From Azospirillum sp. TSO22-1 (GTDB lineage: Bacteria > Pseudomonadota > Alphaproteobacteria > Azospirillales > Azospirillaceae), in the NCBI RefSeq assembly GCF_003116015.1, contig NZ_LGQZ01000071.1:1-41787 (forward strand): a stretch of 41,787 nucleotides of DNA, read 5' to 3'. Below are positions 8,430 to 16,927 of this stretch, piece after piece; position 1 is the stretch's first letter, and every line of letters begins with the position of its first letter. Position numbers and translations under genes: made by a program. The notes beneath the pieces were generated by a model. The model was not told the origin of the DNA. It saw nothing but the letters and a program-made list of their open reading frames with translations, and searched no databases.

Positions 8430-9260
8430 ATGTCCGAGATCGAAGCGCTGCTGATGGCCTACCCGTCGCCGGAGCCCCGCACGCGCGCCTGCCCGCTGTC
8501 GCGCACGGCGCGCGCCGCGCTGCTGTCGGTGCTGGGGCTGCTCGGCGGCTGGTGGGCGGCGTCGCACGCCGGGATCGTGCCGGCGCTGTTCCTGCCGACG
8601 CCCGAGGCGGTGGCGGCGCAGGCCGTGCAGGTGTGGAGCGAGGGCTTCGTCGACGCCACGCTGGCGCAGCACCTGTGGGCGAGCCTCGCCCGCGTGCTGC
8701 TGGCGCTCGCCGCGGCGGTGCTGGCGGCGGTGCCGGCCGGCATCGCGCTGGGCCTCAGCCCGGTGGCGCGCGGCGTGCTGGAGCCGGTGATCGAGTTCTA
8801 CCGGCCGATCCCGCCGCTGGCCTACCTGCCGCTGATCGTCATCTGGTTCGGCATCGGCGAGCTGTCGAAGGTGCTGCTGATCGCGCTGGCGGTGTTCGCC
8901 CCGGTGGTGCTCGCCACCGCGGCCGGCGTGCGCTCGGTGGACCCGGAGCGGGTGAACGCCGCGCGCTCGCTGGGGGCGACGCGCGGGCAGGTGGTGCGGC
9001 TGGTGGTGCTGCCCAGCGCCCTGCCGGACATCCTCACCGGCATCCGCATCGGCCTGGGGGTGGGCTGGTCCACCCTGGTGGCGGCGGAGCTGGTGGCGGC
9101 CACCCGCGGCCTCGGCTTCATGGTGCAGTCGGCTGCGCAGTTCCTGGTTACCGACGTGGTGGTGCTGGGCATCCTGGTCATCGCCGCCGTCGCCTTCGCG
9201 CTGGAGATCCTGGTGCGCCTCGCTCAGCGCCTGCTCGTGCCCTGGCAGGGGCGCCAATGA
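8430..9260 (+). CDS. tauC: Taurine ABC transporter permease
   Basis: Inner-membrane permease of 276 residues with about six membrane segments after a cytoplasmic start of about 30 residues. It has the R-P-I-P-P-L-A-Y-L-P-L-x-I-x-W-F-G-I-G-E segment typical of TauC and an EAA loop (N-A-A-R-S-L-G-A-T-R-G-Q). The gene starts four bases after tauB and its TGA overlaps an ATG at 9257 in the tauD reading frame. Confidence 0.93.
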   Translation: MSEIEALLMAYPSPEPRTRACPLSRTARAALLSVLGLLGGWWAASHAGIVPALFLPTPEAVAAQAVQVWSEGFVDATLAQHLWASLARVLLALAAAVLAAVPAGIALGLSPVARGVLEPVIEFYRPIPPLAYLPLIVIWFGIGELSKVLLIALAVFAPVVLATAAGVRSVDPERVNAARSLGATRGQVVRLVVLPSALPDILTGIRIGLGVGWSTLVAAELVAATRGLGFMVQSAAQFLVTDVVVLGILVIAAVAFALEILVRLAQRLLVPWQGRQ

Positions 9261-9283
9261 ACACCGAACACGGAGAAACGCAC

Positions 9284-10135
9284 ATGCCCGACGCCGCCCT
9301 GCTGTCCACGCTGACCGTCACCCCGCTCGGCCCCGCCATCGGCGCGCGGGTGGAGGGGGTGGACCTCACCCGGCCGCTGAGCGACCCCGAACAGGCGGCG
9401 CTGGAGCACGCGCTGGTCACCCACCACGTGCTGTTCTTCGAGAACCAGCCGCTCACCCCGCGTCTGCAGCGCGACTTCGCCGCCCGCTTCGGCGAACTGC
9501 ACGTCCACCCGGTCTATCCGAACGTGCCGGAGCAGCCGGAGATCATGGTGCTCGACACCGGGCCGCACAACCCGACGGACAACGACGTCTGGCACACCGA
9601 CGTGACGTTCATCGAGACGCCGCCGGCCATCGTCGCGTTGTCCGGCAAGCGGCTGCCGCCGCAGGGCGGCGACACGCTGTGGACCAGCAACGAGGCGGCC
9701 TACGCCGCGCTCTCCGAACCGCTGCGCCGCCTGCTGGAGCCGCTGCAGGCGGAGCACGACTTCACCAAGGCGTTCCCGTACTGGCGCCACACCGGCCCGG
9801 AGATCGCCGAGCGCTGGCGCGAGGCGCGCGACCGGCATCCGCCGGTGCTGCACCCGGTGGTGCGCACGCACCCGGTGACCGGCCGCAAGGGGCTGTTCGT
9901 GTCGGAGAACTTCACCACGCGCATCGTCGGGCTCAGCCCGCGGGAGAGCGACGGCATCCTGCGCATCCTGTTCGACCATGTGACACGACCGGAGTTCACC
10001 GTGCGCTGGCACTGGAAGGCGGACGATCTGGCGATCTGGGACAACCGCTCGACCCAGCACTACGCGGTCAACGATTACCTGCCGCACCGTCGGCTGATGC
10101 ACCGCGCCACCGTGATCGGCGGCCGGCCCGTCTGA
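9284..10135 (+). CDS. tauD: Taurine dioxygenase (2-oxoglutarate and Fe(II) dependent)
   Basis: TauD hydroxylates taurine, which then releases sulfite and aminoacetaldehyde. From ATG 9284 the protein has 283 residues, the same as E. coli TauD. The iron triad is visible: His104 and Asp106 in W-H-T-D-V, and His259 in S-T-Q-H-Y. The substrate and 2-oxoglutarate Arg is Arg274 in M-H-R-A-T. The start at 9284 has a GGAGAAA ribosome site; the alternative ATG at 9257 overlaps the tauC stop and would add nine residues. It is the last gene of the tau operon, followed by a strong hairpin at 10202-10254. Confidence 0.95.
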   Translation: MPDAALLSTLTVTPLGPAIGARVEGVDLTRPLSDPEQAALEHALVTHHVLFFENQPLTPRLQRDFAARFGELHVHPVYPNVPEQPEIMVLDTGPHNPTDNDVWHTDVTFIETPPAIVALSGKRLPPQGGDTLWTSNEAAYAALSEPLRRLLEPLQAEHDFTKAFPYWRHTGPEIAERWREARDRHPPVLHPVVRTHPVTGRKGLFVSENFTTRIVGLSPRESDGILRILFDHVTRPEFTVRWHWKADDLAIWDNRSTQHYAVNDYLPHRRLMHRATVIGGRPV

Positions 10136-10395
10136 GGCGACCGCCGGAGTCCGCCCCGGCGTCGCCGTTGCGGCGGATCCGTTTCGTGCTGACCGACATG
10201 GATGATACGGCCGGCCGGCGCATGGATGCCTCCATGACCGGCCGGCCGTATCATTCTTCGACCATTCAACCGGCGGCGTTCACGGCCTGCTGCCGTCCGT
10301 CATGCCAAATTCATAGGATTGTGCGATTCCGGCAACCTGAACGCGTCTAGCATCGCGGATAGCCCATTGTTTTGTATACATAATGAGGTGCCGAG
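10136..10395. promoter_or_regulatory. Intergenic region between tauD and the PAS kinase-like gene
   Basis: A 260-base gap. Its left half holds the terminator-like hairpin (10202-10254) and an odd 12-codon HAD-like peptide signature (10174-10209). The right part, about 10300-10390, falls in G+C and ends in a T-rich stretch with the palindrome TGTATACA just before the GAGG ribosome site of the next gene, so a promoter is expected there. No clear -35/-10 pair can be fixed by eye. Confidence 0.5.
10202..10254. terminator. Long perfect hairpin downstream of tauD
   Basis: ATGATACGGCCGGCCGG at 10202-10218 pairs perfectly with its complement ending at 10254. Inside the loop a second pair, CATGGA and TCCATG, closes over TGCC, making a nearly continuous stem of about 23 pairs. 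It is followed by TTCTTCG rather than a clean U run, so it may be a terminator or a mobile palindromic element. Confidence 0.6.
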
Positions 10396-11469
10396 ATGGT
10401 GACGTCGCTCCATTCCGCACACGCGGTGCACGCCACCCCGCTGTCGGTCCTGGCCCTGCTGGACGCGGCTGCGGCCCCCTGCTGGATCGTCGACCGGGAC
10501 TTCGTCATCACGCATGCCAACCCGGCGATGTGCGCGCTGCTCGGCTACCGTGACGGGGAAATGATCGGCAGCCCGGTGCTGGCCTTCGTCGCCGACGAGA
10601 GCCGGCCGACCCTCGAGCGGCAGGTGGCGCTGCGCGGCCTGACGCCGCGGCGGGCCTATGATGTGACGCTGCTGCGCAGCGACGGGACCCCGACCTACAC
10701 CGTCGTCAACGACGGCACGCTGCCCGACTCCGGTGCGGCGTTTCTCGTCGTCACCGACGTCAGCCGGCGCCACTTGGCGGAAACGCTGCTCAAGCACGAG
10801 CGCGACCAGCTTGCCGACACCGTCGAGCGCATCAACCGTTTCCTCGATCTGCTCTGCCGCGACCTCAAGGAGCCGCTCAGCGCCATCCTGGGCGTCGCGC
10901 AGATGCTGCCCGGCTGCGGCGAGCTGTGCGACGACGCCGGCCGGCAGGTCCTGCGGATGATCGAGAATCTGGCGCTGTGGTCGCGCCTGCAGCTCAATCA
11001 GGTGCCGTGCGACCTGCGCACCTATCACCTGGGCGGCGTAGCGCACGACGTGGTCGAGGAGATGACGCCCATCGCCGCGCGGCGCGCCATCGCGCTGGTG
11101 AACGAGGTACGGGACGCGCCGGTGCTGGCGGACCTTTCCGCGCTGGCCACGGTGCTGGGCCATCTCGTGGACAACGCGGTGCGCTTTTCGCCGTCGGGCA
11201 GCACCGTGGTGCTGTCGTCCAGCACCGGGCGCGACGGCGTGGCGCTGCGGGTGCGGGACGAGGGGGTCGGCGTCCCGCCGGAGACGCTGCCCCGGCTGTT
11301 CCACCTCGACCACGCGCACGCCACGACCGGTCTGGACGGCCATCTGGGCAGCGGCCTCGGCCTGCTGATCGCCCGCCTGCTGACCGAGCGCATGGGCGGC
11401 GAGCTGCTGCTGGAAAGCCGCCCCGGGCATGGAACGACGGCGACCGTGCTGCTGCGGCCGGCGGCCTAG
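10396..11469 (+). CDS. PAS-domain histidine kinase-like protein lacking the phospho-acceptor His
   Basis: A soluble 357-residue protein with no membrane segment. A PAS domain covers about 18-125 (W-I-V-D-R-D-F-V-I-T-H-A-N-P-A-M then the G-Y-R-D-G-E-M-I-G turn), then a helical linker, a HisKA-like region at about 140-205 and an HATPase domain at 235-355. ATP-binding boxes look intact: N box H-L-V-D-N-A-V-R-F-S at 256-265, G1 D-E-G-V-G-V at 288-293, G2 G-S-G-L-G-L at 318-323. The H box reads C-R-D-L-K-E-P at 154-160 where kinases have (S)-H-E-L-R-x-P, so the phospho-acceptor is Arg155 (codon CGC at 10858-10860). It may be a non-phosphorylating sensor or signal adaptor. It lies 126 bases before the PilZ chemoreceptor. 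Confidence 0.85.
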   Translation: MVTSLHSAHAVHATPLSVLALLDAAAAPCWIVDRDFVITHANPAMCALLGYRDGEMIGSPVLAFVADESRPTLERQVALRGLTPRRAYDVTLLRSDGTPTYTVVNDGTLPDSGAAFLVVTDVSRRHLAETLLKHERDQLADTVERINRFLDLLCRDLKEPLSAILGVAQMLPGCGELCDDAGRQVLRMIENLALWSRLQLNQVPCDLRTYHLGGVAHDVVEEMTPIAARRAIALVNEVRDAPVLADLSALATVLGHLVDNAVRFSPSGSTVVLSSSTGRDGVALRVRDEGVGVPPETLPRLFHLDHAHATTGLDGHLGSGLGLLIARLLTERMGGELLLESRPGHGTTATVLLRPAA

Positions 11470-11595
11470 ATTTCCGCCGCCTGCCCACGGGTGAGGCAAC
11501 TTGTTGCATAACATTATTATCTAAATGAAAGTATTGTTGCGAATGGATGATGGTAACAGAAATATTACAATAATATGACGGCAAGTGAGGGCGAA
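11470..11595. promoter_or_regulatory. A/T-rich promoter region of the chemoreceptor gene
   Basis: The gap is clearly A/T-rich from about 11500 to 11575, unlike everything around it, and is the likely promoter of the chemoreceptor. No factor-specific motif can be assigned by eye. An ATG at 11575 lies in the same frame but has no ribosome site, whereas GAGGG sits five bases before ATG 11596. Confidence 0.5.
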
Positions 11596-13911
11596 ATGCT
11601 GCGTCGCGTGACCATTGGCAAACGTCTGGGGTGGCTGATCGGGGTGGTCGGACTGGCGTTCGTCGGAATAGGCCAGGTCTATGTCGGCGGGCAGGCGGAG
11701 GTGGATCGCTTTCGCGCCGCCGAGGAAAAGGCGAACACGCTGGCCCGCACCGGCACCGAGGCGGTCGCGCGGCTCCTGGCCTCCTACGCTTCGGGCACGG
11801 CGTTCCTGGAGAGCAAGTCGGACGTCCACCTGGAGCGCTTCCGCAGCGAGCAGCAGGGCCTGCCGGACGCGATCCGGACGTTGGGGGAGGGCGCGTCCGA
11901 TCCCGCGCTGCGCGACGGGCTTGCCCAGGTGAACGCCCGGCTCACCGCCTACAACGGCGCCTTCACCCGGCAGTTCACGCTGATCGAGCGAATGGGCCGC
12001 ACCGAGGAGAAGGGGCTTCAGGCGGAACTGCGCGGCGCCGTGCACGCCATCGAAAGCCGGCTGGACGAGCTGAAGAAGGCGGCGGGCGACGACCTCGCCC
12101 GGCGCGGCGACGCCGAGCCGCTGCTCATCCTGATGCTGCAGATGCGCCGGCATGAGAAGGACTTCATGCTGCGCGGCAACGGGCCGCGCTACATGGGTCT
12201 GCTCGCCAAGCGGCAGGAGGAGTTCCTCGCATCGCTCGACCGCGCGGCGCTGGGTGACGCGGCCAAGGCCGACCTGCGCGCCCGCTTGGCGGCCTACGTG
12301 CAGGGGGTGAACGATTACGCCGACCTCGCCGAGACCATCTCCGACGCGCACGACGCCGCCGAGCGCGCCTTCTGGCAGATCAAGCCGGAACTCCAGGCGG
12401 CGGCGCAGGCGCTGGCCGCGGAGGCGGCCCGGCTGCGCACCGCCAGCGGCGAGGCGCAGGCCTCGTTCGAGCGGGTCATGCTGGCGACCTCGGTGGCGAC
12501 GCTGCTGGTGCTGCTGGCCGGCGGATTCCTTCTGGCGCGCAGCGTGTCGCAGCCGATCCACGCGCTGGAAGCCGCCATGCGGCGGCTGGCGGCGGGCGAG
12601 TTGGACACGGACATTCCGGACGCCGGGGCGCGCGACGAGGTGGGCGTGATGGCGCGCGCCGTCGTGGTGTTCCGCGACAACGCCCGCGAGGCCGAACGGC
12701 TGCGCCGCCAGCAGGAGGAGGACCGCGCCGCCGCGGAGCGGGAGAAGCGTACGGCTTTGCTCAAAATGGCGGAGACCATCGAGCGCGAGGCGCACACCGT
12801 CGTCGAGAACATTGCCGTGCAGACCGGCCGCATGACCGCCAACGCCACGCAGATGGCCTCCAGCGCCGCCGCGGTCGGCGGGAACAGCCAGGGCGTTGCC
12901 GCCGCCGCGGCGCAGGCGCTGGCCAACGCGCAGACCGTGGCGGCGGCCTCGGAGCAGCTGAGCGCGTCGATCCGCGAGATCTCTGGACAGATCGGCACCG
13001 CCACCACCGTCACCGGCGACGCGGCCGGCGCCTCCGAGCGCGCCGAACGCACCATCCTGCTGCTGGCCGACGCGGTGAACCGCATCGGCGAGGTCAGCCA
13101 CTTGATCAGCGAGATCGCCGGGCAGACCAACCTGCTGGCGCTCAACGCCACCATCGAGGCGGCGCGTGCGGGCGAAGCGGGCAAGGGTTTCGCCGTGGTG
13201 GCGTCGGAGGTCAAGCACCTCGCCATCCAGACGGCGAAGGCCACCGAGGAGATCTCCGGCCAGATCGCCGAGATCCAGGCGACCACCGGACAGGCGGTCG
13301 GCGCGGTGCGCGGGATCGCCGCGGCGATCCGCGACGTGCAGAGCGTCTCCACCACCATCGCGGCGGCCATCGAGCAGCAGGGCGCCGCCACCGCGGAGAT
13401 CGCCCGCAACGTCAGCCAGACCTCCGGCGCGGCGCAGGAGGTGGCGGTGCGCATCGCCGATGTCTCGCAGGAGGCATCTGCCACCGGCGACCGCGCCTCG
13501 CAGGTGAGCGGCATGTCCGCCCAGGTGGCCGACAGCATTGAGCAGTTGCGCCACGTGCTGGTGCGCGTGGTGCGCACCGCGATGCCCGAGGTCGATCGGC
13601 GCCGCGCGCCGCGTTACGCGCTGGAACGGCCGGCGGTGGCCGTGGTGGACGGAAACCAGCATCCGGTGACCGTCCTGGATGCGTCGGAGGGCGGGGCGCA
13701 TCTGTGCGGCGCTCTGCCTGGCGTGCGGGAGGGAACGGCGATCCGGCTGGAGATCGACGGCGCCGGCCTGCGCGTGGCGGCGGCGGTGCGCTCGGTCGAG
13801 CGCGACCACATGCACGTCACCTTCATCCCCGCGCCGGATGAGCGGGACGCCTTCCGCGAGCGCTTCCGCGCGCTGGTGCAGGGGTTGCGCCCGATGAAGG
13901 AGGCGGCCTGA
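11596..13911 (+). CDS. Methyl-accepting chemotaxis protein with C-terminal PilZ domain (Tlp1-like)
   Basis: A 771-residue transmembrane chemoreceptor. TM1 is at about 10-29. A long helical periplasmic sensor of about 260 residues contains [11 protein letters not shown], the signature of four-helix HBM-like sensors. TM2 is at about 294-314, followed by HAMP, a signalling helix pair and the conserved tip around 508-535 ([15 protein letters not shown]). After the receptor proper comes a PilZ domain from about 666: R-R-A-P-R matches RxxxR, and D-A-S-E-G-G near 694 matches (D/N)xSxxG, the c-di-GMP-binding motifs. Azospirillum brasilense Tlp1 has the same layout and couples c-di-GMP to taxis. The start at 11596 has a GAGGG site. 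Confidence 0.93.
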   Translation: MLRRVTIGKRLGWLIGVVGLAFVGIGQVYVGGQAEVDRFRAAEEKANTLARTGTEAVARLLASYASGTAFLESKSDVHLERFRSEQQGLPDAIRTLGEGASDPALRDGLAQVNARLTAYNGAFTRQFTLIERMGRTEEKGLQAELRGAVHAIESRLDELKKAAGDDLARRGDAEPLLILMLQMRRHEKDFMLRGNGPRYMGLLAKRQEEFLASLDRAALGDAAKADLRARLAAYVQGVNDYADLAETISDAHDAAERAFWQIKPELQAAAQALAAEAARLRTASGEAQASFERVMLATSVATLLVLLAGGFLLARSVSQPIHALEAAMRRLAAGELDTDIPDAGARDEVGVMARAVVVFRDNAREAERLRRQQEEDRAAAEREKRTALLKMAETIEREAHTVVENIAVQTGRMTANATQMASSAAAVGGNSQGVAAAAAQALANAQTVAAASEQLSASIREISGQIGTATTVTGDAAGASERAERTILLLADAVNRIGEVSHLISEIAGQTNLLALNATIEAARAGEAGKGFAVVASEVKHLAIQTAKATEEISGQIAEIQATTGQAVGAVRGIAAAIRDVQSVSTTIAAAIEQQGAATAEIARNVSQTSGAAQEVAVRIADVSQEASATGDRASQVSGMSAQVADSIEQLRHVLVRVVRTAMPEVDRRRAPRYALERPAVAVVDGNQHPVTVLDASEGGAHLCGALPGVREGTAIRLEIDGAGLRVAAAVRSVERDHMHVTFIPAPDERDAFRERFRALVQGLRPMKEAA

Positions 13912-13917
13912 CGCCTT

Positions 13918-13949
13918 GAAGCCCCTCCCTCGCAAGGGGGAGGGGCTTC
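13918..13949. terminator. Bidirectional terminator-like hairpin between convergent genes
   Basis: GAAGCCCCTCCC at 13918-13929 pairs with GGGAGGGGCTTC at 13938-13949 over an 8-base loop. It lies in the 59-base gap between the convergent chemoreceptor and decarboxylase genes and could end both transcripts. Its core resembles the palindromes at 5341-5427 and 37642-37769. Confidence 0.75.
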
Positions 13950-13970
13950 GTAGCCACGTGCGAGCGAACG

Positions 13971-16322
13971 CTACCGCCGCCCTCCGTCCTCGCGCATCAC
14001 GTAGGTGTAGAAGCGCACCGAGCCGTCCGGCTCGGTCTCGCGGTACAGGCCCTGGATCTCGTTGTCGAAACCGGGGAAGCGGTTGGCGCCCTCCTGGAAG
14101 ACCTGGAGGTACTCGATCATCGGCCGGGCGCGCTCGTCCAGGCGCTCGCCCGGCACGATGGTGGCGATGCCCGGCGGGTAGACGACGAACAGCGTGGTGG
14201 CGATCCGCCCGGCGATCCGGTCGATGGGCAGGTAGTCCACGTCGTTGCGCACGAGGTGCCGCACGGCTTCGCGCGGCGGCATGACCATGGTGGGCAGGTG
14301 GTCGGGGCGGAACATGCGGCGCTGCAGCTCGTTGGTGCGGCGCTCGCGGTAGTAGGCGTGCATCTCCGCGCACAGGTCGCGCAGCCGGCGGCCGGCGTAG
14401 CGGGCCGGGCGGCGGGCGACGAACTCCGGAATCACGTCCTCCAGCAGCGCGTTGTCGTCGTGCAGCCGCTTGAACGCCACCAGCGCGCTGAGCAGCGTGC
14501 CGGCCTTGCTCGATTCCACGCCGGGGGTGAGCAGGAAGAGGATCGAGTTGAGGTCGTTCTTCTCCGGCACGATGCGGTTCTCGCGCAGGTACTGCGCCAC
14601 CACCGGGGCCGGGATGCCGTGTTCCTCGTAGGCACCGGTGCGGCGGTCGAAGCCGGGGGTGAGCAGGGTCAGCTTGTTCGGGTCGGTCATGGCGTAGCCG
14701 GCCGCCACGTGGCGGAAGCCGTGCCAGTCGGCGCCCGGCGCGAACTCCCAGTGCCGCACGTCGGAGGCCAGCGCGTCGGTCGGCACGTCCTCCCACGCCG
14801 TCGGGGCGCCGTCGAACTCCACGCGGTCGGGCACGAAGGGGTCGAAGAACCAGCGGCGCGCCGGGTCGCTCTCGCGCTCCTCGAACTCGCGGCCGATGGC
14901 GCGGATCTTCTTGCGCAGCTCGACGCCCAGGCGGATGGTGTCGTCCCACAGCACCTCGCCCGAGCGGCCCTTCATCATCTGCGCGCCGACGTCCAGCGAG
15001 GCGAACAGCGGGTAGAAGGGCGAGGTCGAGGCGTGCAGCAGGAACGTCTCGTTGAAGCGGCGGTGCTCCACCCGGCGGCGCTGGCCGCGGATGTGGCTGT
15101 CCTTCACGTGGATCTGCGAGGCCTGCGAGAAGCTGGCCAGCTGCTTGTGCGTGGACTGCGTGGCGATGATGCCGGGATGGCCGTCGTGCAGCCCCTCCAG
15201 CCCCATGGCGAAGCGGCCCTTGAACAGCGGGTGGAACTTCAGGAAGCCGGCCCACGCCTCGTCGAAGAGGATGTAGTCGCAGAGGTGGCCGATCTTCGCC
15301 AGGACCGTCTCGGCGCTGTAGATGGTGCCGTCGTAGCTGCACTGCTGGATCACCGCGGCGCGGAATGGGCGCGGACGCTTCCAGGCGTCGGGGTCCTTGA
15401 CCAGCGGGTTGGTGCGGATCTTCTCGCGGATGCGCCCCTCGTCCAGCGCCTCGGCGTCGATCGGGCCGATCAGGCCGTAGGCGTTGCGGTCGGTCTCCAG
15501 GAACACCGGGATGCCGCCGCCGAGGAACAGGCTGCCGTGGTGCGCCGCCTTGTGGTTGTTGCGGTCGAACAGGACGAGGTCGTCCTCCGCCACCAGCGCC
15601 GACAGCACGATCTTGTTCGACGCCGAGGTGCCGTTCAGCACGAAGTAGGTGCGCTCGGCACCGAAGATCTTCGCCGCCTCCTTCTGCGCCTTCAGTGCCG
15701 GCCCCTCATGGACCAGCAGGTCGCCCATCTCCAGCACCGAGTTGTCGATGTCGTCGCGGAACACCGCCTCGCCCAGGTGTTCGACGAAGATGCGGCCGAT
15801 CGGGCTGCGGCTGTAGAAGATGCCGCCGTTGTGGCCGGGGCAGGTCCACAGCTGGTTGCCCTCCTCGGCGTAGTCGACCAGCTCGCCGAAGAACGGCGTC
15901 TTCAGCGTCTCGGCGTACTGCTTGAGGCGGGAGACGAGGTTCTTGGCGATGAACTCCGGCGTCTCCTCGGCCAGGAAGACGTAGCCGTCCACCTGGTTCA
16001 GCACGTCGACCGGGATGTTCTCCAGCCGCTGCCGGCGCACCAGCAAGATGATCGGCATCTCCAGCCCGCGCTTGCGGGCCAGCGCGATCAGCGAGGCCGG
16101 CTTGCCCTCCAGCCCGCGCTTGCCCCAATCGACGATCATGCAGCCGATGGCGGCGTCGGTGCGGATGGCCAGCTCGGCGTCCTCCACCCGGCGCGTCCGC
16201 ACCACCTCGAAGCCCAGCCGCTCGACCTCCGCGACGATCTGCTGCACGCGCACGCCTTCCAACTCGTCGGGATCGAAGGCGGGGGCGCAGACCAGGAAGG
16301 AAAAGCGTCGGAAAAAGTCCAT
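13971..16322 (-). CDS. Orn/Lys/Arg decarboxylase, fold type I (PLP)
   Basis: A large PLP enzyme of 783 residues, in the size range of inducible arginine, lysine and ornithine decarboxylases. An N-terminal response-regulator-like wing domain (about 1-130, with C-M-I-V-D-W-G-K-R) is followed by the PLP domain. Visible motifs are C-P-G-H-N-G-G near 160, a central L-F-D-E-A-W-A-G near 375, and S-T-H-K-Q-L-A-S-F-S-Q with the Schiff-base Lys at 393. The C-terminal decarboxylase domain ends at the TAG at 13971. The substrate cannot be read from sequence. The ATG at 16322 has GGAG upstream; a much longer open frame continues upstream but lies over other genes. It is the last gene in a run with olsB and a GNAT, which hints at ornithine as substrate (inference). 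Confidence 0.9.
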   Translation of the reverse strand: MDFFRRFSFLVCAPAFDPDELEGVRVQQIVAEVERLGFEVVRTRRVEDAELAIRTDAAIGCMIVDWGKRGLEGKPASLIALARKRGLEMPIILLVRRQRLENIPVDVLNQVDGYVFLAEETPEFIAKNLVSRLKQYAETLKTPFFGELVDYAEEGNQLWTCPGHNGGIFYSRSPIGRIFVEHLGEAVFRDDIDNSVLEMGDLLVHEGPALKAQKEAAKIFGAERTYFVLNGTSASNKIVLSALVAEDDLVLFDRNNHKAAHHGSLFLGGGIPVFLETDRNAYGLIGPIDAEALDEGRIREKIRTNPLVKDPDAWKRPRPFRAAVIQQCSYDGTIYSAETVLAKIGHLCDYILFDEAWAGFLKFHPLFKGRFAMGLEGLHDGHPGIIATQSTHKQLASFSQASQIHVKDSHIRGQRRRVEHRRFNETFLLHASTSPFYPLFASLDVGAQMMKGRSGEVLWDDTIRLGVELRKKIRAIGREFEERESDPARRWFFDPFVPDRVEFDGAPTAWEDVPTDALASDVRHWEFAPGADWHGFRHVAAGYAMTDPNKLTLLTPGFDRRTGAYEEHGIPAPVVAQYLRENRIVPEKNDLNSILFLLTPGVESSKAGTLLSALVAFKRLHDDNALLEDVIPEFVARRPARYAGRRLRDLCAEMHAYYRERRTNELQRRMFRPDHLPTMVMPPREAVRHLVRNDVDYLPIDRIAGRIATTLFVVYPPGIATIVPGERLDERARPMIEYLQVFQEGANRFPGFDNEIQGLYRETEPDGSVRFYTYVMREDGGRR

Positions 16323-16354
16323 GCTGGAACTCCAAGGGGGAAAAAAAAGGCCGG

Positions 16355-16924
16355 TCAGTCGCCGGCCTGGACGGTGCCGCCGTTGTGGTCGTCGGGCGGT
16401 TCGGTGTCGGCGGGGCCGAGCGCGCGCTGCAGGAAGACGCTGTCGGCCCAGCGGCCGAACTTGAAGCCGACCGAATGCAGCACGCCGGCCTGCACGAAGC
16501 CGCACGCCACGTGCAGGCGCAGGGAGGGGAGGTTGGCGCTGTCCACCACGGCGACCATCTGCCGGGCGCCGGCGGCGGCGCACGCCTCGATCAGCGCCGG
16601 CAGCAGCCGGCGGCCGATGCCGTGGCCCTGGGCGTCCTTGTGGACGTAGATCGAGTGCTCGACCGTGTAGCGGTAGGCCGGGCGCTTGCGGAACGGGGCG
16701 GCGTAGGCGTAGCCGGCGACCACGCCGTCCATCTCGGCCACGAGGTGCGGCAGGCGGCGCTTCAGCATCGCCTTGCGGCGGCGCTTCAGCTCCTCGGGGT
16801 GCAGCGGCTCGACGTCGAAGGGGCCGAGGCCGTGCTGGATGTGGTAGCTGTAGATCTCCAGCATCGCCGGCACGTCCGCCTCGGTGGACGGGCGGATGGT
16901 GACGGTGGGGGCGGAATCGAGCAC
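16355..16924 (-). CDS. GNAT N-acetyltransferase, phosphinothricin-acetyltransferase-like
   Basis: A 189-residue cytoplasmic acetyltransferase of the PAT/bar-like GNAT group. It shows the typical start T-V-T-I-R-P-S-T-E-A-D-V-P-A-M-L-E-I-Y, then V-A-G-Y-A-Y-A-A-P-F-R-x-R-P-A-Y, the acetyl-CoA loop G-H-G-I-G-R-R-L-L near 110, and N-x-P-S-L-R-L-H-x-x-x-G-F. The C-terminal 15 residues are a hydrophilic tail. The start is GTG at 16924, three bases after the olsB stop; no strong ribosome site is seen, so coupling is likely. Such enzymes usually acetylate amino-acid-like amines; the true substrate is unknown. Confidence 0.87.
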   Translation of the reverse strand: MLDSAPTVTIRPSTEADVPAMLEIYSYHIQHGLGPFDVEPLHPEELKRRRKAMLKRRLPHLVAEMDGVVAGYAYAAPFRKRPAYRYTVEHSIYVHKDAQGHGIGRRLLPALIEACAAAGARQMVAVVDSANLPSLRLHVACGFVQAGVLHSVGFKFGRWADSVFLQRALGPADTEPPDDHNGGTVQAGD

Positions 16925-16927
16925 CGT

